Program-made: the position numbers and the translations under genes
Part shown: positions 1 to 6,000 of the stretch, one piece after another
Layout of the letters: every line of letters starts with the position of its first letter
Position numbering within the stretch: position 1 is the stretch's first letter
NCBI GenBank assembly: GCA_964496975.1
Contig: CAZCBN010000124.1
Location: 1 to 9,695 of the forward strand
DNA length: 9,695 nt
Direction: 5' to 3'
From: CAZCBN01 sp964496975
Lineage (GTDB): Bacteria; Planctomycetota; Phycisphaerae; Phycisphaerales; UBA1924
Notes under the pieces: model-generated
The model's input: the letters and a program-made list of their open reading frames with translations, nothing else
The model's database searches: none
Told to the model about the DNA's origin: nothing

Positions 1-332
1 AGCGTCATCCCCTTCTGGTCCATCTGACGCGCCAGCCGCTTGATCTCCTGCTTGTGCGCCAAAAGCCGGCGCGTCCGCGACAGCGCGTGCTGCATCGCCC
101 CCGCCGGCGCATACTCGCCGATCGACACGTTGTGCAGGCTCAGCTCCGGCGGCTCCCCACGGATGCTCACATACCCCTCACCCAGCGACACGTTCCCGTC
201 GCGCACCGCCTTCACCTCCGTCCCCACCAGACGGATCCCCACCTCCAGCGTGTCGCCGATGTGATAGTCGTGCCGCGCACGGCGGTTCTCGATCGTCGGG
301 GACGCGGACTTGTCCTTTTTGTGCTTGGCCAT
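1..332 (-). CDS. smpB: SsrA-binding protein SmpB (C-terminal part cut off by the window edge)
   Basis: SmpB binds tmRNA (SsrA) and delivers it to stalled ribosomes in trans-translation, so that broken mRNAs are released and the unfinished peptide is tagged for proteolysis. The 110 complete visible codons start MAKHKKDK and carry the SmpB core in order: NRRARHDY (residues 16-23), the signature GTEVKAVRDG (37-46), a YVSIRG strand (54-59), and SRTRRLLAHKQEIKRL (85-100), followed by KGMT where the window ends. The family normally has about 145-160 residues, so the rest, including the basic C-terminal tail that reads the empty mRNA channel, lies beyond base 1. The ATG at 332 is supported by the family N-terminus and by a GGGAG three bases upstream. 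It begins 15 bases after the stop of the fumarylacetoacetate-hydrolase-family gene, so it is probably the third gene of that operon. The identification is firm. Confidence 0.95.
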   Translation of the reverse strand, partial: MAKHKKDKSASPTIENRRARHDYHIGDTLEVGIRLVGTEVKAVRDGNVSLGEGYVSIRGEPPELSLHNVSIGEYAPAGAMQHALSRTRRLLAHKQEIKRLARQMDQKGMT

Positions 333-347
333 CGGCTCCCGGCTCGG

Positions 348-1097
348 TCAGCGCGTCACGGTGTTCCGCAGCACGCCCACCCGTTCAATCTCCACCTCGA
401 CCACATCACCCGTCTGCAAGTACACCTTCGGCTCGCGGAACACCCCCACCCCCGAGGGCGTCCCCGTCAGCAGCAGCGTGCCGGGCACCAGCGTGGTCCC
501 CCGGCTCAACTCGGCGATCAGCGTCGCCACCGGGAACATCATCTGCCCCGTCATCGCGCTCTGCATCGTCTCCCCGTTCACCCGGCACGCGATGCGCAGG
601 TTCTGCGGGTCTCCGGCCTCCGCCGCCGGAACCAGACGCGGCCCGATCGGGCAAAACGTGTCAAAGCTCTTCCCGCGGCACCACTGGGCCGCGCCCGAGT
701 TTTTTTGCCACCACCGGGCGCTCACGTCGTTCGCGCACACGTACCCGAGCACATGCTCCAGCGCGCGCGCCGCCGGCACATCCCGCGCCGCCGTCCCGAT
801 CAACACGCCGAGCTCCGCCTCAAAGTCCACCTGCCCGGTGCTCCGCGGCTCCTCGCCGTGGGGGCCGCCGCCGGTCGCCGGGTCGTCGCAGATGGGCGGG
901 ATCACGATCGCGTCCCCGTGCAGCGCCAGCGACGCGATGTTCTTCATGAACAGGATGGGCCGCTCTTCCACCGCCGCGCCCTGCTCCTTCGCGTGGTCGG
1001 CGTAGTTGCGACCGATCGCAAGAATCTGGCGGATCGGCAGCACGCCCCGCGGGGTCTGCACACCAACAAAGCCTTCGGGGTCGCGGAGCAGGTTCAT
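348..1097 (-). CDS. Fumarylacetoacetate hydrolase (FAH) family protein
   Basis: This is a 249-residue, single-domain FAH-family enzyme. The family uses a divalent metal to cleave C-C bonds in acylpyruvates, or to isomerise or decarboxylate related 2-oxo acids, in the cytoplasm. Visible motifs in order: AIGRNYADHAKE (27-38), PILFMKN (47-53), the paired metal ligands E93 and E95 in DFEAELGVLIG, D124 in ANDVSAR (third ligand), GKSFDTFCPIGP (142-153), NGETMQ (174-179), LLTGTPSGVG (209-218) and the closing VEVEIERVGVLRNTV. All three expected acidic ligands are present, so it should be active. The substrate cannot be read from sequence; acylpyruvase, oxaloacetate decarboxylase and homoprotocatechuate-type functions are all possible. 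The start is placed at ATG 1097; a GTG at 1115 would add six residues but has no ribosome site. It lies between mqnD and smpB on the same strand. No aromatic-degradation genes are nearby, which argues against a dedicated catabolic role. Confidence 0.9.
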   Translation of the reverse strand: MNLLRDPEGFVGVQTPRGVLPIRQILAIGRNYADHAKEQGAAVEERPILFMKNIASLALHGDAIVIPPICDDPATGGGPHGEEPRSTGQVDFEAELGVLIGTAARDVPAARALEHVLGYVCANDVSARWWQKNSGAAQWCRGKSFDTFCPIGPRLVPAAEAGDPQNLRIACRVNGETMQSAMTGQMMFPVATLIAELSRGTTLVPGTLLLTGTPSGVGVFREPKVYLQTGDVVEVEIERVGVLRNTVTR

Positions 1098-1156
1098 GGC
1101 AGCGGTTCCGGGCACGGGGTGCGAGGCGTGCGTGGGTGCGTGGGTGGCGTGGCCGC

Positions 1157-2098
1157 TCAGGCCGCGTCGATCCGAACGCCCGGGCCCAGGAAGCGTTGCA
1201 ACGCCTCCACCCCGCGGTCGCCCAGATCAACGGACATCCGGCTGACGTACATCTCGAGATAGCGGCGCACGAGCGCCTCGTCGCGCCACTCGGGCCGGTC
1301 CTCGCCGGCGTGCAGGCGCAGGTACTGCCGGCTCTCCTCCGCGTGGTCCACGGCGTATCGCACGCTCCGGCCCAGCACGCGGGCCACGCGCTCCACCGTG
1401 CCGGGGCCGAACCGCTCGTCAAGGTCGCGCCGCACCACGTTCAGGCCCAGCGGGAGGGGCAGCTTCGTCTGGTCGGTCCACCACCGGCCCAGGTCCACCA
1501 CCGCCCGCAGGCCCAACCGCTCAAACGTGAGCTGCGCCTCGTGGATCAGCAGGCCCGCCTCGGCCCGGCCCGAGACGACCGCGCCGGGCACCTCAGAGAA
1601 CACCATGTCCAGCGGGTCAAACGCCGACTCCCCCAGCAGCAGGGTGAGCGTCCGGAAGGCCGACGTGTTCCGCCCCGGCACGGCGATGCGTCGCCCGCGC
1701 AGATCGTGCGCCGCGGCGATCGACGACTCGCCCCGCACCACCACCTTGGGCCCGTACCCCTCACCGAAGGACCCGCCGCAGCGGGTGATGCGCCAGCGGG
1801 CCGCGAGCCGCGGGTACGCCGCCGCGGAGACGGCGGTGACGTCCAGGTCGGGCCTCGCCGCGGCGGGGGTGCCCGCCGCCTCGGCCAGCACGGCGCGGTT
1901 CAGCGCTTCCACGTCCGCCGCCACGGTGTGAAACCGCAGCCCCTCGGTGTCAACCCGTGGCTGGCCCAGGGGCCCGGCCACCGGAACGCCGTCGCGGTCC
2001 TTCATGCCGGTGAGGGGCCACCACATCACCAGGTCGTCCGAGTCTGGGGAGTGGGCGAGCCGGATGGTCGGGGGCTGGTCTGGTGGGCCGGCGTGCAT
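1157..2098 (-). CDS. mqnD: 1,4-dihydroxy-6-naphthoate synthase (menaquinone biosynthesis, futalosine pathway)
   Basis: MqnD converts cyclic dehypoxanthine futalosine to 1,4-dihydroxy-6-naphthoate, a late step of the futalosine route to menaquinone. The 313-residue protein (family usually about 270-290) shows a periplasmic-binding-protein-like fold and the family blocks in order: LAHSPDSDDLVMWWPL (14-29), DVEALNRAVL (62-71), DVTAVSAAAYP (86-96), SFGEGYGPKVVV (110-121), RIAVPGRNTSAF (137-148), the IHEAQLT segment with H186, which matches the conserved histidine proposed as catalytic base, VVDLGRWWTDQTKLPLPLGLNVVRRDL (200-226, read as consecutive short blocks) and the C-terminal LEMYVSRMSVDLGDRG (281-296). 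ATG 2098 is chosen because family similarity begins about 12 residues later; an open frame upstream to 2362 has no family similarity. No clear ribosome site is seen. It is probably the first gene of a mqnD-FAH-smpB transcript. The other mqn genes are not in the window, so quinone synthesis is only partly represented. Confidence 0.93.
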   Translation of the reverse strand: MHAGPPDQPPTIRLAHSPDSDDLVMWWPLTGMKDRDGVPVAGPLGQPRVDTEGLRFHTVAADVEALNRAVLAEAAGTPAAARPDLDVTAVSAAAYPRLAARWRITRCGGSFGEGYGPKVVVRGESSIAAAHDLRGRRIAVPGRNTSAFRTLTLLLGESAFDPLDMVFSEVPGAVVSGRAEAGLLIHEAQLTFERLGLRAVVDLGRWWTDQTKLPLPLGLNVVRRDLDERFGPGTVERVARVLGRSVRYAVDHAEESRQYLRLHAGEDRPEWRDEALVRRYLEMYVSRMSVDLGDRGVEALQRFLGPGVRIDAA

Positions 2099-2342
2099 GT
2101 GGGCAACGCTAGCCGGGGATCGGGGGACGCGCGGGCGTGGGCGGGCGGCGGGCGGGTGCGGCTGCGATGCAGACTCAGTTTCATCTTTCGATCGGGGGGG
2201 GCCCGCCGGGGTGGAGCCGATCGGGCGATCAGCCGACGGACGTACGGTTCCCCCGGGGTTCGCACCGGCGGCGTTGCACGGGCCGGGGGCCAGACCATTC
2301 GGCGCCGCCGGGCCGGGCCCACGGACGGCGAGAGGACACGGC
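2099..2342. promoter_or_regulatory. Divergent intergenic region between mqnD and the metal ATPase
   Basis: These 244 bases must hold the promoters of both flanking genes. The stretch at 2169-2194 is less GC-rich than its surroundings, followed by a run of eight G (2195-2202 or close to it). An inverted repeat at 2216-2233 has 8-base arms with one mismatch around a GG centre (core GATCG-GG-CGATC) and lies about 110 bases before the ATPase start. I could not identify convincing -35/-10 pairs on either strand. The open frames through this region are low-complexity, rich in Pro, Arg and Gly, and are judged non-coding. Confidence 0.5.
2330..2336 (+). promoter_or_regulatory. Ribosome binding site that fixes the GTG start of the ATPase
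   Basis: GAGAGGA lies six bases before the GTG at 2343. It picks this start over the much longer in-frame opening at 1947, which would run through the mqnD gene on the other strand. Confidence 0.7.
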
Positions 2343-4808
2343 GTGACGACGACACAGGCCACGGCAGACCGACGCCCCCCGCACGCCCGACCCGGGCCGA
2401 CCGGGGGCGTGCCGGGGTGCCGGTGCCTGGTGGTGCCGCTGGAGGGGCTGCGGTCCCGGCGTGACGAGCGGGCCGTGGCCCGCGTCGTCGCCGAGATGGG
2501 CCCGGGGTGCGAAGGCGAGGCGAGCTACGTCTCGGGCCGCGTGCGGCTCGTGCTGCCGGGCGAGCCCTGCCCGGTGGGTGAGGTCGCGGCGCGGCTGGCG
2601 CGGCTTGGCTACCGGCTTCGCCTGGACCTGGCCGAGCGCTGCAAACCGGCGCACGCCGACGGCGGTGCATCGGGTGACCTCGGCGATCGGCCGATCGCCG
2701 CGCCCGCCGACGCGGCCCTGCCCCAGGCCGATCGACCGCGCTGGCTGACGGGCGAGGTGGTGCTCGTGCTCCTGAGCGGCGCGCTTTTGCTGGCGGCGTT
2801 CTTGCTTGACCAGCTCGGGGTGTTCGCCGGGCAGGCCTGGTGGGCGTGGGCCCGCGCGGCGATGCTCGTGCTGAGCGGGGTGCTGGCGAGCACGCAGACC
2901 TTTCCCGAGGCGCTGCACTCGCTGCGGCAGGTGCGGCTCGATGTGGACGTGCTGATGTTCGTCGCGGCGGGCGGGGCCGCGGTGCTGGGGGAGCTGACGG
3001 AGGGGGCGTTTTTGCTCTTTCTGTTCGGGGCGGGGGCGGCGGGGGAATCGCTGGCGCTCGCGCGCGCGCGGCATGCCATCTCGTCGCTGTCGGCGGTGGC
3101 GCCCGAGTGGGCGCGGCGGGTGGAGGCCGACGGCTCGGAGCGGGTGGTGCCGGCTTCGGCCGTGCAGCCGGGGGACGTGCTGCGGGTGCTGGCGTACGAG
3201 CGGCTTCCCGCGGACGGGGTGGTGGTGGAGGGCGCGTCGGCGGTGAACCAGGCGGCGATCACCGGTGAGTCAGAGCCGGTGGAGAAGCGGGTGGGCGACG
3301 CGGTCTTCGCGGGGACGATCAACGGGGCGTCGCGGCTTGTGGTGCGCTCCACCCGAACGGCCGACGACACGACGCTGGCCCGGGTGGTGCGGCTCGTGGA
3401 AGAGGCCCGCACAGAGAAGAGCCCGACGCAGGTGCTGACGGACAAGGTGGAGCGGGTGTATGTGCCGGTGGTGTTCGCGCTGACGGTGGCGTGTGTGGTG
3501 GCGCCCCCGCTGCTGGGGTGGGGGACGTGGTCGGAGTGGTTTTATCGGGCGATGGCGTTTTTGACGGCGGCGTCGCCCTGTGCGCTCGCGATCGGCACGC
3601 CGGCGGCGGTGCTTTGCGGCGTGGCGCGGGCGGCGCGGATGGGCGTGGTGGTGAAGGGGGGCGGGCCGCTGGAGGCGCTGGGGCGGATGACGACGCTGTG
3701 CCTCGACAAGACGGGCACGTTGACTCTGGGTCGGCCGGTGGTGAGCGGCGTGGCGGCGGGCGAGGGGTTTGACGAGGCCGGGGTGCTGTCGCTGGCGGCG
3801 GCGGTGGAGGCGCACAGCAACCACCCGCTGGCGGGTGCGATCGTGCAGGCCGCGGCGACGCCCGGGACGATGGCCCTTGAGGCGGCGGGCGTGCGGCAGC
3901 TGACGGGGCTGGGCGTCGTTGGCGAGGTGGGCGGGCGGGCGGTGCAGGTGGGGCGCGTGACGAGCGGGTTTTTGCGCGCCGCGACGGCGGGTGTGCGCAA
4001 CGCCGTGGCGGAAGCGGCGGCGAGCGGGCGCACGGTGGTGGCGGTCGAGGTGGAGGGGCGGCCCGCGGGGGTGATCTCGCTGCGCGACGGGCTGCGGCCG
4101 GGGGCGCGCGAGGCGGTGGCGGCGCTGCGCGGGTTGGGCGTGCGCGAGGTGCTGATGGCCACGGGGGACCGCGCGGAGGTGGCGCGGCGCGTGGCGGGCG
4201 AGGTGGGGATTGAGCGGGTCGAGGCGGATCTGATGCCGGAGGACAAGCTCCGGCTGGTGGAGCGGCTCTGCGACGAGGGCGTGGTGGGGATGGTGGGAGA
4301 CGGGGTGAACGATGCGCCGGCGCTGGCGCGCGCGCACGTGGGCATTGCGGTGGGCGCGGCGGGGGCGGACGTGGCGATGGAGACGGCGGACGTCGTGCTG
4401 ATGTCGGGGGACATCCGCAGGCTGCCGGGGGCCGTGTCGCTGGCGCGGCGGTCGCGGGGGATCGTGGTGCAGAACCTGGTGCTGGCGCTGGGTGTGATCG
4501 GCGTGGTGGCGCCGCTGGCGCTGTTCGGCGTCACGACGCTCGGGGCAGCGGTGCTGCTGCACGAGGGGTCGACGGTGCTTGTGGTGCTGAACAGCTTGCG
4601 GCTGCTGGGGCACCGGCCCGCGTGGGTGCCGCGGGGGGCGGCTGCGGGGGCGGAGGAGGGAACGGGCGTGGGGGGAGGGGCACCACGCGCGGCGATTGCG
4701 CTCGAGGTGTTGCCGGGGGATCGGGCGGCGGGAGGGGCGTGCGCGGTGTGCGCGCGCGAGGCGTGCGTGGAGGTGACGCACGCCGGCGGGGCTCGGGCGG
4801 CGGGGTGA
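2343..4808 (+). CDS. P1B-type transition-metal-transporting ATPase, P1B-4-like (SPC/HEGST type)
   Basis: This 821-residue integral membrane pump uses ATP, via an aspartyl-phosphate, to export transition metal ions. Visible parts: an N-terminal segment (about 24-95) shaped like a heavy-metal-associated domain but without the classic GMTCxxC site (it has C26, C28, C56 and C76); membrane segments from residue 137; actuator TGES (307-310); the transport motif SPC (411-413) instead of CPC; the phosphorylation site DKTGT (D455); the nucleotide-domain HP pair (494-495); GDGVNDAP (652-659); and HEGST (740-744) in the last membrane segment. SPC together with HEG[GS]T is the mark of the P1B-4 group (CoaT, CtpD and PfeT type), linked to Co(II), Fe(II) or Zn(II). 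The tail beyond the last span holds C800-x2-C803-x4-C808 and H813, an unusual extra possible metal site. The GTG start is set by a good ribosome site. No metal-sensor gene is beside it, and the cargo cannot be decided from sequence. Confidence 0.93.
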   Translation: MTTTQATADRRPPHARPGPTGGVPGCRCLVVPLEGLRSRRDERAVARVVAEMGPGCEGEASYVSGRVRLVLPGEPCPVGEVAARLARLGYRLRLDLAERCKPAHADGGASGDLGDRPIAAPADAALPQADRPRWLTGEVVLVLLSGALLLAAFLLDQLGVFAGQAWWAWARAAMLVLSGVLASTQTFPEALHSLRQVRLDVDVLMFVAAGGAAVLGELTEGAFLLFLFGAGAAGESLALARARHAISSLSAVAPEWARRVEADGSERVVPASAVQPGDVLRVLAYERLPADGVVVEGASAVNQAAITGESEPVEKRVGDAVFAGTINGASRLVVRSTRTADDTTLARVVRLVEEARTEKSPTQVLTDKVERVYVPVVFALTVACVVAPPLLGWGTWSEWFYRAMAFLTAASPCALAIGTPAAVLCGVARAARMGVVVKGGGPLEALGRMTTLCLDKTGTLTLGRPVVSGVAAGEGFDEAGVLSLAAAVEAHSNHPLAGAIVQAAATPGTMALEAAGVRQLTGLGVVGEVGGRAVQVGRVTSGFLRAATAGVRNAVAEAAASGRTVVAVEVEGRPAGVISLRDGLRPGAREAVAALRGLGVREVLMATGDRAEVARRVAGEVGIERVEADLMPEDKLRLVERLCDEGVVGMVGDGVNDAPALARAHVGIAVGAAGADVAMETADVVLMSGDIRRLPGAVSLARRSRGIVVQNLVLALGVIGVVAPLALFGVTTLGAAVLLHEGSTVLVVLNSLRLLGHRPAWVPRGAAAGAEEGTGVGGGAPRAAIALEVLPGDRAAGGACAVCAREACVEVTHAGGARAAG
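2681..2700. repeat. Perfect 20-bp palindrome inside the ATPase gene
   Basis: CGGCGATCGGCCGATCGCCG is its own reverse complement across all 20 bases and contains two CGATCG hexamers. It encodes the linker (about residues 113-119) between the N-terminal domain and the first membrane helix. It could be a protein-binding site, a hairpin in the mRNA, or chance in a Gly/Ala/Ile-rich linker. Confidence 0.8.
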
Positions 4809-4868
4809 GGCGGGACGTGCGCTGGAAGGGCGGCGGGCGGTGACCGGCGGGCGGCCGACGGGCTTGGC
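4809..4868. other. Short gap between convergent genes (ATPase and lipoprotein)
   Basis: Sixty bases separate the two stop codons. The stretch holds a direct repeat of CGGCGGGCGG (around 4831-4855) but no stem followed by a T run, so no intrinsic terminator is visible for either gene. Confidence 0.5.
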
Positions 4869-5927
4869 TCAGCGGGTGGCGGCGACGGCGCCCTGCAGGA
4901 AGGCCGGGAGCGAGGCGCGGAGGGCGGCGAGGTAGCGGTCGGTGTCGACGTTGATAATGTCGCCCTGGAGCAGGGCGAAGTCGGCGTCGGCGTGGACGGG
5001 GCTGGCGGAGATGAGGGCGCGGGTGGCGCGGACGACGCCGGCGTCTGTGCGGGTGGTGATGGCGAGGGCGGAGTCGCTCTCGAGGCTGAGGCGGCCGTTG
5101 TAGACGCCCAGGCGGAGGGTGAGCGAGAGGACGCGGTCGGCGCCGACCGCCTGCATGAGGTCGCGTTCGATGGCGATGCGCTCGGCGCCGGTGGGCGCGG
5201 TGATGACGCGGTAGGGCGGGGGCGCGAGGGTGAGGAGGGCGCGGGTCTTGCCGGTGTCGGCGGCCAAGAGCGTGAGCTGCTGGCCCAGGCCTGAGGTGAT
5301 GGAGTCGGAGGTGGCGAAGCGGGCGTAGTCGGCGGCTTCGGTCGGGTTGTCGCCGAGGAGGCGGAAGCCGGCGGCGACGAGCTCGCGCGTGACGATGTCG
5401 GCGGCCTCACGGGCGATGCGCTCGGGCGCGCCGGGGCTGAAGCGGATGACGCGCTTGCCGAGGCCGACGGTTTCGGTGGCGACACCGATGAGCGAGGGCG
5501 GGGCTGCGACGGCCTGCGGGCCGAGGACGGGCTCGGTCTTCTCCGTGATGAGCTGGATGTCGAGGGCGAGGAGGATGTCGAGCGGGCCCGGGGCGGCATC
5601 GCGGGCGCGGAGCCCTGACAGTTTCCAGATGGATGGTGGTTCGTTGGCGTTGGTGGTTGACGTGACGGCGGCGGCTGAGGTGGTCTCGGGGCTCTGGGAA
5701 GCGGGGAGGGTGACGGGCGGGCTGTGACAGGCGGCGAGCAGGGCGATGTTCGCGGACGCGGCGAGCGCGACGAGCGCGGCGCGGCGGGCGAGCGGGCGAG
5801 GAAACCGCCGGGATTTTGCGACGAACGGACTACGTGAGGTGCTCGGGCCAACTACAGTTTGGCACGAGAACAGGGGATGCTCGTGGACGTGCGTCGCGGC
5901 GAGGGCGAGCGGTTGCGACGTGGGCAC
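4869..5927 (-). CDS. Predicted outer-membrane-type lipoprotein of unknown function (start uncertain)
   Basis: A signal peptide with a basic stretch (RRFPRPLARRA), a hydrophobic run and the lipobox LLAAC is followed by a mature protein of 286 residues whose first residue is the lipid-attached cysteine (codon 5727-5729). A Ser/Thr/Ala/Pro-rich linker comes next. Then a mixed alpha/beta body contains RVIRFSPGAPERIAREAADI, AAGFRLLGDN, RVLSLTLRLGVYNGRL, ALAITTRTDAGVVRATRA and a C-terminal RYLAALRASLPAFLQGAV. This layout vaguely recalls CsgG/YajG-like envelope lipoproteins, but I see no diagnostic motif and leave the function open. The start is a real problem: between the lipobox and GTG 5927 there is no in-frame ATG, GTG or TTG. 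Using GTG 5927 puts the cysteine at residue 67, an unusually long leader, with no ribosome site. It converges on the ATPase gene (60-base gap) and diverges from the DUF2325-like gene. Confidence 0.75.
   Translation of the reverse strand: MPTSQPLALAATHVHEHPLFSCQTVVGPSTSRSPFVAKSRRFPRPLARRAALVALAASANIALLAACHSPPVTLPASQSPETTSAAAVTSTTNANEPPSIWKLSGLRARDAAPGPLDILLALDIQLITEKTEPVLGPQAVAAPPSLIGVATETVGLGKRVIRFSPGAPERIAREAADIVTRELVAAGFRLLGDNPTEAADYARFATSDSITSGLGQQLTLLAADTGKTRALLTLAPPPYRVITAPTGAERIAIERDLMQAVGADRVLSLTLRLGVYNGRLSLESDSALAITTRTDAGVVRATRALISASPVHADADFALLQGDIINVDTDRYLAALRASLPAFLQGAVAATR
5848..5862. promoter_or_regulatory. Inverted repeat in an AT-richer island, possible operator
   Basis: CCAACTACAGTTTGG reads as CCAACT-AC-AGT(T)TGG: 6-base arms that match apart from one inserted T. 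It sits in an island (about 5813-5875) that is clearly less GC-rich than the genes around it, upstream of the lipoprotein signal peptide and about 140 bases before the divergent gene. Binding by a regulator is a guess. Confidence 0.35.
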
Positions 5928-6000
5928 GAGTGGCGTTGGGGCCGCGCGGCTGGGCGCGGGTCTTGGGTTGGTGCACGCGCGGAGGGCATGAACGGGGGTT

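Noticed and set aside
700..706. A run of seven T (A_AAA_AAC on the coding strand) in the FAH gene, resembling a slippery site for -1 frameshifting
   Set aside because: The shifted frame reaches a stop within about 15 codons, the main frame carries intact family motifs on both sides, and I see no clear downstream stimulatory structure.
1130..1145. Tandem GCGTGGGT repeat in the gap between the FAH gene and mqnD
   Set aside because: Only two copies of an 8-base unit in GC/GT-rich sequence; likely chance, with no sign of a functional repeat array.
54..1262. Plus-strand open frame of 402 codons opposite smpB and the FAH gene
   Set aside because: The opposite strand encodes two well-recognised proteins; this translation is a low-complexity His/Arg/Pro shadow.
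1136..2464. Long plus-strand open frame opposite mqnD (442 codons) and the upstream part of the ATPase frame from 1947
   Set aside because: mqnD on the minus strand has complete family motifs; the plus-strand translations are rich in Arg, Gly and Pro and have no domain. The ATPase start is set at 2343 by a ribosome site.
3270..5851. Very long open frames on the minus strand opposite the ATPase gene (503 and 769 codons)
   Set aside because: They are antisense to a clearly recognisable ATPase, and their translations are low-complexity (Arg/His/Pro or Ser/Pro/Ala), as expected from GC-rich codon positions suppressing stop codons.
5858..5880. TGGCAC-containing stretch that looks like half of a sigma-54 promoter
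   Set aside because: The second element (TTGC-type) is not at the needed spacing after TGGCAC.
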